From JAWLDV01 sp046537975 (GTDB lineage Bacteria; Desulfobacterota; Desulfobulbia; Desulfobulbales; SURF-16), in assembly GCA_046537975.1 (NCBI GenBank), contig JBKHJR010000062.1, positions 1 through 17,329 of the forward strand: a DNA stretch of 17,329 nucleotides, read 5' to 3'. The translations under genes and the position numbers were made by a program. A model generated the notes under the pieces. That model was not told where the DNA came from. It was given only the letters and a program-made list of their open reading frames with translations, and did no database searches. Positions 1-7,088 of the stretch are shown piece after piece. Numbering within the stretch: the first letter of the stretch is position 1; every line of letters starts with the position of its first letter.

Positions 1-74
1 ATGTAGTGTAATACAACCCGGCTTTTGAGTCACGAATTCAAAAACGGAGGGTCACGGTCAGCTTATAAGTGTTG

Positions 75-131
75 ATAAGTGGAAAGTTTCCATGATATTG
101 GCCCTAATAGATGCCCTGTTTTTCCACTTAT
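75..131. repeat. 11-bp inverted repeat upstream of the integrase remnant
   Basis: ATAAGTGGAAA at 75-85 is the exact reverse complement of TTTCCACTTAT at 121-131, with a 35-base loop. It lies just before the integrase-like remnant and could be part of an old recombination site or element end. No function is shown. Confidence 0.4.
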
Positions 132-152
132 TGCGATATTATTAAGGGTGAC

Positions 153-306
153 ATGGAAAATAAACCTAAATTCCGTCCAAATCCGCGAGGCTCCGGGCTG
201 GAAAGGCGCCATCATGTTCTGGAATCCGGGCCTGCAAAAGGCGGTTAAAAAGAGGGATATCTCCCGTATCCGCGGTCCCCTTGAGAGTCTGGAGAAACAA
301 TTATAA
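153..306 (+). pseudogene. Remnant of an integron-type tyrosine recombinase (collapsed, frameshifted)
   Basis: An ATG at 153, preceded by AAGGGTG, opens MENKPKFRPNP, which resembles the N-terminus of deltaproteobacterial integron-type integrases. The same frame then gives RRHHVLESG at 204-230 and stops at 246. Shifting one frame at about 229 continues as LQKAVKK and ends near IRGPLESL, with a stop at 304. Joined, RRHHVLESG-LQKAVKK looks like the box that precedes the catalytic HxxR region in IntI-like integrases, and the end resembles their C-terminal 'RSPLD' tail. The core-binding domain and the catalytic R, HxxR and Y segments are absent, so most of the gene is deleted. The open frame starting at the GTG at 79 is only partly this remnant. 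The match is from memory of the family and could be chance. Confidence 0.42.
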
Positions 307-626
307 AAGTGCCTGAATTTAACTAACTTAAGTCACTTTTAACTGTCAAGCTTAATTTCAGTCAATTCTTCCGGGGGCGGGGCCATGTTAACCGACTTAA
401 ATTGATTGATTAATGTCCCAATAACAGGCATTTTTTGCTGCTATATCTTCATTTCTGCCGTCAAAAGCGGGTTTTTGCAGCCGGAAGGCCATGAAAACCC
501 AGACTGCAAACGAACAAGTCATTGAAGGACAGACGGATTTGTGCCATAATGAAATCAGCTTGCAGGAATTCTGACGGGAAGGGGTTAACCGAAGGCTCGA
601 GATGGCAAAAGGGAGGAACGGAGGAG
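307..626. other. Non-coding stretch between the integrase remnant and the first gene
   Basis: No gene is supported here. The upstream extension of the 627 gene's frame (from 522) has no ribosome binding site and reads as non-coding. Two mutually exclusive stems are visible: 469-475 with 494-500 (GGGTTTT/AAAACCC), and 474-480 with 504-510 (TTTGCAG/CTGCAAA). A weak stem also pairs 304-311 with 334-341. No promoter could be placed with confidence, although the transcript of the gene at 627 must start somewhere in this stretch or upstream. Confidence 0.5.
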
Positions 627-1358
627 ATGAAAACCACCACAGACCAGGATATTTCCTATGAAGTACAAAAAGACATAGCTGACCGTTATTTCGGGTTCCG
701 CAGACTGATTGAGCAGGATATCAAGGATTACGGAGACAAGGTCCTTGCCTCTTCAGCCCGGCTGGAGCAGAAGATCGGCTTTGAAATGATCCGGCTCTAT
801 ATTCTGCTTAAGGATCAGCAGCTTATCAAGGAATTCTTCGAGCTGGCCGGCCTGGAGCAGATGATCTTTTATGACCCCTACCTGACCGAATCCGAGACCA
901 TAAAAAAAAGAGTATTCAAGGGCCAGCTAACCCGGGGACTCACCAAAAAAGGGCGTTTTTTCAATATGGTGTTTGACACCTACCACTCCCTTACCGAACA
1001 TATTGAGAGCTACCGCCGGACCCTTGAGGAACTGGTGGAAAAACGGGAGGCTATTGCCGACGAGATAAAGGCCTTTTATGAAAAAAACGATCTTACGACC
1101 ATTATGGGGTTTATGCGCAGCCTGAGCGATTCCAACCTCTACAAAGCCGGCAGTATGGAAGGAGGCCTTAATCCCCTAACCGGTGAACAACTGGACCAGA
1201 AGATGAAACTGCAGCCGCCTCAACATGTAGAAGACCTTCTGCCGATTATCCCCCGGCTGCCTCCCTTGTCAGACATCAAGAAGCAGCTCAAAAACATCGT
1301 GAACCGGGCCTGGCGGCTGCAGGACGGTCTTGATGTCAGAGATCTTGTTGGCTCCTGA
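627..1358 (+). CDS. Hypothetical helical protein, family not recognised (243 aa)
   Basis: I do not recognise this family. The start at 627 is chosen because GGGAGGAA at 611-618 sits at good spacing before that ATG; the frame is open back to an ATG at 522 but that one lacks a ribosome binding site. The 243-residue product has no signal peptide or membrane span and appears almost wholly alpha-helical. Residues 118-152 (YHSLTEHIES... to ...DEIKAFYEK) have a coiled-coil-like heptad pattern. A proline-rich segment follows at about 197-213 (QPPQHVEDLLPIIPRLPPL), then a final basic helix. This suggests a cytoplasmic structural or adaptor protein. It is the only plus-strand gene in the left half and converges on cobO. 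Codon use looks ordinary, so it appears to be a real gene, but no function can be given. Confidence 0.8.
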   Translation: MKTTTDQDISYEVQKDIADRYFGFRRLIEQDIKDYGDKVLASSARLEQKIGFEMIRLYILLKDQQLIKEFFELAGLEQMIFYDPYLTESETIKKRVFKGQLTRGLTKKGRFFNMVFDTYHSLTEHIESYRRTLEELVEKREAIADEIKAFYEKNDLTTIMGFMRSLSDSNLYKAGSMEGGLNPLTGEQLDQKMKLQPPQHVEDLLPIIPRLPPLSDIKKQLKNIVNRAWRLQDGLDVRDLVGS

Positions 1359-1404
1359 TCCGGAAACTTATCCGCTATCTCTTCTTTACGGGATATAAAC
1401 CGGA
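1359..1404. terminator. Possible weak bidirectional terminator between convergent genes
   Basis: An interrupted hairpin pairs TCCGG at 1359-1363 with CCGGA at 1400-1404 and TATCC at 1369-1373 with GGATA at 1391-1395. It starts directly after the stop codon of the plus-strand gene and lies 21 bases past the end of cobO. There is no clear T-run, so the call rests mainly on position between convergent genes. Confidence 0.22.
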
Positions 1405-1424
1405 GAATAGCTGCATCCTGGAAA

Positions 1425-1955
1425 TCAGAATTCAATCCCCTTTCTGGCCTTACCCCCTGACTGGTAGGGATGCTTGATCTCCTTCATTTCCGTAACCAGA
1501 TCAACCGCCTCCATTAACTGCTTATTGTCACTTCTGCCGGTGATAACCAGATGAACATCTGCGGGACGCTGTTCAATTAGATCTTTTACATCCTCCCACT
1601 CCACCATTCCGTAAGTAAGGAGATAGGTGAATTCATCCAGGATAACCATCCGGTAATTGCCGCTCATTATCTTGTCTCTGGCAAAATTAAAAGCTTCCCT
1701 GGCCGCTTTAACCACTTCCTCCCGATCCCCCGCCTTAAAAATAAACCCGGTGCCCTTAATATGAAATTCTATCTTATCGGTGAGCTCTGCAAACACCTTC
1801 GCTTCGCCTGTTGTCTCATTGGCTTTAATAAACTGAATTATACAAACCCGCCAACCATGACCCACAGCGCGCATAACCTGACCAAAAGCGGCTGTGGATT
1901 TTCCCTTGCCATTACCGGTGTAAAGTAGCACCATTCCTTCCTTTTTATCTGACAT
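1425..1955 (-). CDS. cobO: Cob(I)alamin adenosyltransferase, CobO/BtuR type
   Basis: The enzyme transfers the adenosyl group of ATP to the cobalt of cob(I)alamin or corrinoid precursors in the cytoplasm, giving adenosylcobalamin. The 176-residue product has the family's usual length. Residues 14-21 (GNGKGKST) form the P-loop, GTGFIF at 68-73 matches the usual GEGFTW region, VILDEFTY at 104-111 is the Walker B-like strand, and the C-terminus ends in the family hallmark HPYQSGGKARKGIEF. The frame is open 40 codons further upstream, but the ATG at 1955 is preferred: family members begin here, and the codon follows the TAG of the M48 protease gene by one base, with GAGGGG just upstream inside that gene. 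The two genes are therefore likely translationally coupled. No other cobalamin genes are nearby, so salvage as well as synthesis is possible. Confidence 0.93.
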   Translation of the reverse strand: MSDKKEGMVLLYTGNGKGKSTAAFGQVMRAVGHGWRVCIIQFIKANETTGEAKVFAELTDKIEFHIKGTGFIFKAGDREEVVKAAREAFNFARDKIMSGNYRMVILDEFTYLLTYGMVEWEDVKDLIEQRPADVHLVITGRSDNKQLMEAVDLVTEMKEIKHPYQSGGKARKGIEF

Positions 1956-1956
1956 A

Positions 1957-3762
1957 CTAATGCCGCCCCTCTTTGAAGTCTTCAAGCTGTTTTTCATAAT
2001 AATTACGGTTTCCGGGATCGATTCTGACAGCCTCTTCCTCTTTTTTAACAGCCTTTGCCGGATAACCATTGGCAAAATAGGCCTGGGCCAGAGTATCCAG
2101 AATATAACCGGCCTTTTTCAAACGGGCTGCTTCCTGGGCCAGGGCCAGAGCCCTCTCCTTATCAAGAAGCTTTTCATTTTCCGAGGTTAAAAGAAGCCAG
2201 GCCAGATTATTAAGGGCATCGGGATTTTCCGGCTCCAGCTCCAAAGCCTTTTCATAGGTAGAGATCGCCTCCTTTTCCAGACCTCTCTCCTGCTGGAGAT
2301 TGCCTAACAGAAATAACCAGACCGGCTTTTCTGCGGCAGGCGCCTCCCGACTCTTCTGGAGATAAATTTTGGTCAGAGGTTCCAGAGGAGCCTGCTCAAG
2401 AAGGTCCCGGGGCATTTTCCACAGAGTCAAACCGGCCCCAAAGAGAACCAGGAGATAGAGAAGAAGGGCCAGATAAACCTTGCGGTGGTGACGGTCAGGA
2501 AGACTCCTGTCCCTTTCGCAGGCCGCCAAAAAATTGACCCTCTGGGATATGCTGAAATGATGCCAGCTCGGCATATCCCTGACATTTCCGCTCAGCCAGG
2601 CCACCCTCTCCAGGGCGCTGACAATGGGAGCGCTCCCCTTCAGGGCGGTAAAGGCGTGGATATCAGCCTGTCGTTCAAAATTTCTCATGAAAAATGCAAA
2701 GATGAAACGGAAGTAAACTATCAAAAAAAGGAGCAGGGCCAGAGTGGAAACAAAGATCAAGACCGAATCCATCTGCTTGCCCAGTCTTTCACTGATCTGG
2801 TAAAAAAGATCAGACTTCAGCAATCCGTACATAAAAAGGTTGGACCCGAGTTGAGCTATCAGCCCGAAACCCAGCAGGAGAAAAAGATAAAGCTGGAGAT
2901 GAAAACGCTTGATATGGCCGATTTCATGGGCTACCACCGCCTCTATCTCCAGGCCGTTTAAGTTATTGAGGAGAGCGGGCGTGATAAGGAGATATCTGAA
3001 GCGCCTGACAATTCCCATGATCCCGGCTGTAACCATCCTTCCCTCAAAAAGGGGCCAGACCATGATTTCGGCATACTTTAATCCCTCCTTTCTGCAAAAA
3101 TTCTCGATCAAAGTACGCTCGGGACCAGGGGGCAGAGGTCTGCAGTTCCAGATCCGGGTTACAAGCCAGGGGAAAGCCAGAACCAGCACGGTGAAAAAGG
3201 ACAGAAAAAGCAGCCCCTCCCCCCAGGGAGAGTCCAGAAAATTCTGAAAGCCTGGATAAGGGATTAAAACCAAAAAATCAAAAAACAGGGAAATAAGCAG
3301 CCAGGGAAGCAGGATCGGCAGACTATTGGCCAGGTTTGACCCTATAAAGGCGGAAAGGGAGTATGTCCTATCAAAAAGCCTCTCATATTTTGGTTTAGCC
3401 ACTCCCCAGACAATGCACATGTAAACGAAATAAAGCACAATGCCGCCGAGGCTGATCAGCACCGGCATTCTGGAGATATAAGGAATCAGCGCGAAATAGT
3501 ACTGGCAATCAAGAAAATATACATCAATGGCTACAGAGACTATGGCCAGGATAGCCAATTTCTGTTCCGCTTTAAAATAGGAGGCAGGCCTTTTAATTTT
3601 TTTCCCCCTGTAGAGGCGACGGGCCAGGAGATAAAACAGAAAGGCCTTGAGCAAAAAAATCGGGAAACCAACCGTAGGAGGGAACTGGGGCACCTCGGGG
3701 ATAGAGCTTGAGGTGAGAATGAAGATGATAATGATCAGGTAGATCAGATTGTTATAGACCAT
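1957..3762 (-). CDS. Integral membrane M48 (Ste24/HtpX-like) metalloprotease with C-terminal TPRs
   Basis: A zinc metallopeptidase embedded in the inner membrane. HEIGH at residues 279-283 gives the HExxH zinc site, E363 in the NFERQAD segment is the probable third ligand, and PSWHHFSISQR (398-408) matches the conserved 'HPS...R' element of M48 proteases. Several hydrophobic segments precede the catalytic site (about 3-18, 33-48, 68-84, 100-118, 148-168 and 183-200). More follow at about 289-312, 335-358 and 428-447. From about residue 480 to 585 there are two or three TPR units (for example EKEAISTYEKALELEPENPDA), so the 601-residue protein is a protease plus protein-binding module. Such proteins usually serve membrane or envelope quality control; the substrate is unknown. 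The gene starts 21 bases after the J-domain gene and runs into cobO with a one-base gap. The ribosome binding site is weak. Confidence 0.9.
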   Translation of the reverse strand: MVYNNLIYLIIIIFILTSSSIPEVPQFPPTVGFPIFLLKAFLFYLLARRLYRGKKIKRPASYFKAEQKLAILAIVSVAIDVYFLDCQYYFALIPYISRMPVLISLGGIVLYFVYMCIVWGVAKPKYERLFDRTYSLSAFIGSNLANSLPILLPWLLISLFFDFLVLIPYPGFQNFLDSPWGEGLLFLSFFTVLVLAFPWLVTRIWNCRPLPPGPERTLIENFCRKEGLKYAEIMVWPLFEGRMVTAGIMGIVRRFRYLLITPALLNNLNGLEIEAVVAHEIGHIKRFHLQLYLFLLLGFGLIAQLGSNLFMYGLLKSDLFYQISERLGKQMDSVLIFVSTLALLLFLIVYFRFIFAFFMRNFERQADIHAFTALKGSAPIVSALERVAWLSGNVRDMPSWHHFSISQRVNFLAACERDRSLPDRHHRKVYLALLLYLLVLFGAGLTLWKMPRDLLEQAPLEPLTKIYLQKSREAPAAEKPVWLFLLGNLQQERGLEKEAISTYEKALELEPENPDALNNLAWLLLTSENEKLLDKERALALAQEAARLKKAGYILDTLAQAYFANGYPAKAVKKEEEAVRIDPGNRNYYEKQLEDFKEGRH

Positions 3763-3783
3763 GCGGCAATGTTCTCTGTCAGC

Positions 3784-4671
3784 TTAAGAGGATGGCCTGC
3801 GCTCATAGACGGCATTATGCCTGTGAAAGCTGAGCAATAATTCCGCCAGCTGCTTGCGATTCAGTATATTTTGCTCAAGCAGATATTCCCCGATTTTTCT
3901 TTGTTCTTTCCTTTGCTGACATAAAAGATGGGCCACCTGTTTGTCTGTCAGCAATCCCCAGGCTCTGGCCTTTTGCCCGAAGGTCTGGCGGGGCTGGGAT
4001 TCTTTTAGTAAAATCTGAATATCCCGGGATGAGAGCCAGCCTTTTTTCCTGGCCAGTTCACCTATTCGATAGCGCTGCCGCCGCTGCCAAACCAGAGCCT
4101 TTACCAGACAGTGCCAATCGATGACTCCCATATAGTAGAGATAATGACCAAAGAGCAGACGCCGCTCCGGGATTTCCTTTTTATCAGGGCGGCTATGCCG
4201 CTGTTCCTGCTTTCCGGCATAGCCGGATGCGAAAGCCCCGCCTCTCTGCATCCCGGAAGATCGGAATTTTCCTTTCCCGGGCCTTTGGGACTTTCCGGCC
4301 TGTTGACGGTTATATTCCCCCTGGCAGTGTTTTTCTCCGGACCGGTGGTATCTGGCGCCACCAGGGGAGGCAGTCCGGCTCCGCTTTAACTTCCCGGGCA
4401 GCCTATACTCTCTGTCCCGGACAATGAGATAGGCACACAGGGTATCATAGGCATCTTTTATTACCCGGAACTGGTCTTCCTGATGCCCCTTTTCTCCATC
4501 AGCCTGAAAAGCTGCCCGGTCCGGATGATTCTCCATAGCCCTTTTACGAAAAGCGCTCTTGATACCCTGCATCTGTATGTAATCCAGGAAGTCCCTGGAA
4601 AAAGTGAGATCCGGACCAAATATTATCCGGCAGGCTTTGTATAAATCCCTTTCCTCAGCAACCTGTCTCAT
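3784..4671 (-). CDS. J-domain (DnaJ-like) protein with four C-terminal MshEN-like repeats
   Basis: The N-terminal part carries a J-domain core: IKSAFRKRAMENHPDRAAF with HPD at residues 49-51, then QFRVIKDAYDTL as the helix III/IV side. HPD is the motif that stimulates the ATPase of Hsp70. Residues about 95-170 are a basic, Gly/Arg/Gln-rich linker, probably disordered. The C-terminal part holds four copies of a unit of the form xΦGxxΦxxxGΦΦxxxxΦxxxLxxQ, starting at residues 173, 202, 230 and 259. The 24-residue unit with a 5-residue spacer equals the c-di-GMP-binding MshEN motif seen at the N-terminus of MshE and GspE ATPases. Repeats 1 and 3 fit best; repeat 4 has N in place of the second G and F in place of the final Q. 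It lies between the 69-residue gene and the M48 protease, same strand, gaps of 33 and 21 bases. J-domain call: high confidence; MshEN assignment: inference. Confidence 0.82.
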   Translation of the reverse strand: MRQVAEERDLYKACRIIFGPDLTFSRDFLDYIQMQGIKSAFRKRAMENHPDRAAFQADGEKGHQEDQFRVIKDAYDTLCAYLIVRDREYRLPGKLKRSRTASPGGARYHRSGEKHCQGEYNRQQAGKSQRPGKGKFRSSGMQRGGAFASGYAGKQEQRHSRPDKKEIPERRLLFGHYLYYMGVIDWHCLVKALVWQRRQRYRIGELARKKGWLSSRDIQILLKESQPRQTFGQKARAWGLLTDKQVAHLLCQQRKEQRKIGEYLLEQNILNRKQLAELLLSFHRHNAVYERRPSS

Positions 4672-4704
4672 AAGCTTACTGTTAAACTTCCGGAAACAGC
4701 CCCT

Positions 4705-4914
4705 TTAAACTGAAATATTTAAATTATTTCCCTTAACCTGCTGCATCATCCCACCCCAGGCCCGGCCGCTGACCTCCCGGTGGATCGATCCGGCCCGGTC
4801 AGCAAGGTCACTTCTGATATCAGCAAGAATCTTTTGGCTCTGCTCTGTCTGCGGGAACCTGGTAAACCAGGCTGCCGTCTGAGTAGTATAATCCTGTTTA
4901 AAAACTGTTTTCAT
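4705..4914 (-). CDS. Small hypothetical protein, first gene of the J-domain/M48/cobO unit (69 aa)
   Basis: I do not recognise this protein. It is supported as a gene by AAGGAG nine bases before its ATG, the best ribosome binding site in this four-gene unit, and by its position 33 bases ahead of the J-domain gene on the same strand. The 69-residue product has no signal peptide or membrane span. Its middle (QTEQSQKILADIRSDLADRA) is likely one amphipathic helix, and the C-terminus is Gly/Met/Gln-rich (RAWGGMMQQVKGNN). A cytoplasmic partner or regulator of the genes downstream is possible but not shown. It could also be a short leader peptide. Confidence 0.6.
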   Translation of the reverse strand: MKTVFKQDYTTQTAAWFTRFPQTEQSQKILADIRSDLADRAGSIHREVSGRAWGGMMQQVKGNNLNISV

Positions 4915-5052
4915 GAGGACTTGCTCCTTCTTACCCTGACTACTCAGACTGGTTGATTATCAGAAAAGGTATTTACAGTGAGTAGCCCGATTCTTTGCTT
5001 GGATTTGAAAAATACGATCCAGAGTCCGGGATGGTGATTGAGGAGGCCTTTT

Positions 5053-5961
5053 TTAACCGGTGCTGAGTTGTTGAAGGCTGTAATTGTCAAATTTCTGCAG
5101 TTGATTGTCAATGATTATGGATCGCAGTCTATCTACGTATTCATCTCTCAACTCACTGTACTGTTTAAGAAACTCAACCAGCACCAGCGGATCGTCAATC
5201 TTCCCTCTCTTTTGTCTAAACTCCTGATAAGGTCCTCTGGCCAAAGTCTTAAAGTAGTCATCGATTGAGGAGACAAGATCCTCGTATCTTTTTAAATATA
5301 TCTGCTGGTCATCGCGGCTTCCTCCGGCCTGAAGTCTTGATTCATTATGATCAAATGACCAGACCCCGAATACATTATTAGCTTCGAGAAAAAACCTGGA
5401 ACTCCCCCATCCCGATTCAAGAGCGGCCTGGGCCAGAACGATACTGGTGGGATGGACCTGCAGCTTTCTTAAAAGATCCTGGTTATCAGAGGCCTTATAC
5501 TCCTGCCGCAGTTCCTTCAGAAATTCCTTCTCCGTCTGGTTCAAGTCATCTTTCTGCACCAGTTTCTCCACCCTTTTTCTTTTAAGCTTTAACTTATGTT
5601 TACTGATCAGGACGGAGGGCATAATCATATCGAAAAACTTCTGTTTTTTAGCCCGGGAAGACAGGTTCTCAAGATTGACTGTATTTGTATATGTTACCGC
5701 CTCCACATAAGAAGTTTCAATATTTACAATCTCAGCAGGTGAAGAAATATCTTTTTCCAGTATCTTTAAATCTTCTTCGTCTGTCTTTAACTCTTCGGCC
5801 AACTTTAACTCTTCGGCCGTCTTTAACTCTTCGGCCGTCTTTAACTCTTCGCTCGCCTTTAACTCTTCGTCCGTCTTTTTGGTTTCCTGTTTACAGGCAT
5901 GCAACGCAGGAAAAGCAGTTATCAGTAAAAGGGAAATAAACGTAATACATCTTTGCTTCAT
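5053..5961 (-). CDS. Bax-like lipoprotein with glucosaminidase domain
   Basis: Predicted to hydrolyse glycan strands of peptidoglycan while tethered to the envelope. The ATG at 5961 is preferred over one 16 codons upstream because it begins directly with a lipoprotein signal peptide: MKQR, a hydrophobic stretch, then PALHAC with the lipidated Cys at residue 23. Residues about 31-66 are a hexapeptide tract of the form xxEELK, a charged linker or short coiled coil. The catalytic part begins near residue 105. AQAALESGWGSSRFF followed by NNVFGVW is the Bax/FlgJ-type glucosaminidase signature, with E182 as the probable catalytic acid. The C-terminal segment (DDYFKTLARGPYQEFRQKR) also fits Bax. At 302 residues it is close to E. 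coli Bax apart from the added tract. It is flanked by gaps of 138 and 188 bases and is probably transcribed alone. The exact physiological role is unknown. Confidence 0.9.
   Translation of the reverse strand: MKQRCITFISLLLITAFPALHACKQETKKTDEELKASEELKTAEELKTAEELKLAEELKTDEEDLKILEKDISSPAEIVNIETSYVEAVTYTNTVNLENLSSRAKKQKFFDMIMPSVLISKHKLKLKRKRVEKLVQKDDLNQTEKEFLKELRQEYKASDNQDLLRKLQVHPTSIVLAQAALESGWGSSRFFLEANNVFGVWSFDHNESRLQAGGSRDDQQIYLKRYEDLVSSIDDYFKTLARGPYQEFRQKRGKIDDPLVLVEFLKQYSELRDEYVDRLRSIIIDNQLQKFDNYSLQQLSTG
5785..5869. repeat. 18-bp tandem repeat inside the lipoprotein gene
   Basis: CTTTAACTCTTCG recurs exactly at 5785, 5803, 5821, 5839 and 5857, a strict 18-base period. A decayed copy lies near 5764. 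On the coding (minus) strand each unit encodes six residues ending in EELK. The five residues between cores are nearly identical too (GGCCGT, GGCCAA, CTCGC variants). Near-identity at the DNA level, beyond what the protein requires, points to recent slippage-type expansion, and unit changes would keep the frame. Confidence 0.9.
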
Positions 5962-6024
5962 AAAGAGGTCTCTGTTCCTAATTCTCAATGGCTGATTACT
6001 ATCTATCATTGGATATTAGCATAT

Positions 6025-6047
6025 TGATCATTTAGCTGATCACAGCT
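6025..6047. promoter_or_regulatory. Palindromic cluster upstream of the lipoprotein gene, possible operator
   Basis: TGATCA occurs at 6025-6030 and 6037-6042, and the second copy lies in AGCTG-ATCA-CAGCT at 6034-6047. The site is about 65-85 bases ahead of the lipoprotein start, where an operator or promoter element would be expected. No good -35/-10 pair could be placed, so regulation is a guess. Confidence 0.22.
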
Positions 6048-6149
6048 TTTCCTTTATTCCTTAATAGACCACTCTGCTGATAAGGCATATCCCCTCCTTA
6101 CAATATATCAAATTAAGCAATAACATATGAAAAAACAAAAACAGGAAAC

Positions 6150-7076
6150 TCAGAACTCAGTACCGTGGTCAACATATTTGCCCTGCCAGATATCATTATC
6201 CTTCATTTCCTTGAGAAGCATATTGTTCAGCTTATATGAGTAGAGATTCCAGCAGGGTGCTATTTCAATATCAGGATGGCTGGTGCTCCAGAAACGATGG
6301 AGCACCACATCTTTAGGGATATGGCCCAAAAGAGGTGCCAATATATCCAGATATTCCCTGAAAGTAAAGAGCTTGATTCTCCCCGCCTTATACATCCCGG
6401 CAAGTGGAGTCCCCCGGTTAACCACGAGATGATGCAACTTGATATAGTCGACCCCCAGGTTGCAGACCGTATTTACGGTCTCCAGCATATCCCTGTAGCT
6501 CTCTCCCGGCAGTCCCAAGATAAGGTGGACTCCCAGGGAGATGGCCGGATAACCCTTTACCCGCAGAGCGGCCTCTTCAAAATCACGGTAGCTATGGTTG
6601 CGGTTAAGGAACTTCAGGGTCTGATCATGACAGGACTGCAGACCAAGCTCGAGCAGCATCTCCTTACCTCCGGAAGCAAGTTTTTCCAGGGCAATCAGAA
6701 CGTCATCATCAAGATAGTCCGGCCGGGTACTGACAATAAGGCCCAGGCAGTCATCACCTGCCGCAGCCTGTTCCAGCATGGGCTTCAGCTTCTGCAGGTC
6801 AACAGCCGTGGTAGTTTCCTGCTGAAAATAGGAAAAATACTTCTTATATCCCCTCTTTTTTAAAAACTCCTTCCCTTTTTCAAGCTGCTTGGCAAGGGAG
6901 TCGTTATGATTGAGGTAATAAGGAGTAAAACCCTCGGATGAACAGTATATACACCCCCCTTTTTCCCGGTTGGGACAGGTCAGTCCTGCATCAAGGGTTA
7001 TCTTGCCTACTGATCCCCCGTACAATGAACGAAAGTAGCGGTTGAAACTGTTTATGGGATAGGTTTCAAAATTCAT
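6150..7076 (-). CDS. TIGR01212/YhcC-family radical SAM protein
   Basis: A radical S-adenosylmethionine enzyme of the YhcC group, related to the Elp3-like radical SAM proteins; its substrate is unknown. The 4Fe-4S ligands are C34, C42 and C45 in TCPNREKGGCIYCS, the long CxxxxxxxCxxC spacing typical of this family and unlike the usual CxxxCxxC. Further family features are LIVSTRPDYL, LELGLQSCHDQTL, LGVHLILGLPGES and IKLHHLVVNRGTPL, all barrel strands that shape the active site. Length (308 residues) matches E. coli YhcC. The gene starts 12 bases after the DUF4416 stop, with GAGAAG as a moderate ribosome binding site, and closes the run that starts with panB. The neighbours do not reveal its substrate. 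Confidence 0.93.
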   Translation of the reverse strand: MNFETYPINSFNRYFRSLYGGSVGKITLDAGLTCPNREKGGCIYCSSEGFTPYYLNHNDSLAKQLEKGKEFLKKRGYKKYFSYFQQETTTAVDLQKLKPMLEQAAAGDDCLGLIVSTRPDYLDDDVLIALEKLASGGKEMLLELGLQSCHDQTLKFLNRNHSYRDFEEAALRVKGYPAISLGVHLILGLPGESYRDMLETVNTVCNLGVDYIKLHHLVVNRGTPLAGMYKAGRIKLFTFREYLDILAPLLGHIPKDVVLHRFWSTSHPDIEIAPCWNLYSYKLNNMLLKEMKDNDIWQGKYVDHGTEF

Positions 7077-7088
7077 CCGGCCATCTTC

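Noticed and set aside
304..341. 8-bp stem (TAAAAGTG/CACTTTTA) after the integrase remnant as a terminator
   Set aside because: AT-rich stem, 22-base loop, no following T-run.
440..515. Possible cyclic-di-GMP-I (GEMM) riboswitch or structured leader before the 627 gene
   Set aside because: Short stems and a GCAAA-like piece are present, but the conserved GEMM core and tetraloop receptor are not; the stems conflict with each other.
2485..3247. Two plus-strand frames of 158 and 112 codons
   Set aside because: Antisense to the M48 protease gene; no recognisable domain.
5685..5939. Plus-strand frame with TLRPSL repeats
   Set aside because: It is the antisense reading of the EELK repeat tract in the lipoprotein gene, with no ribosome binding site.
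6276..6863. 195-codon plus-strand frame
   Set aside because: Antisense to the radical SAM gene, whose motifs are fully conserved on the minus strand.
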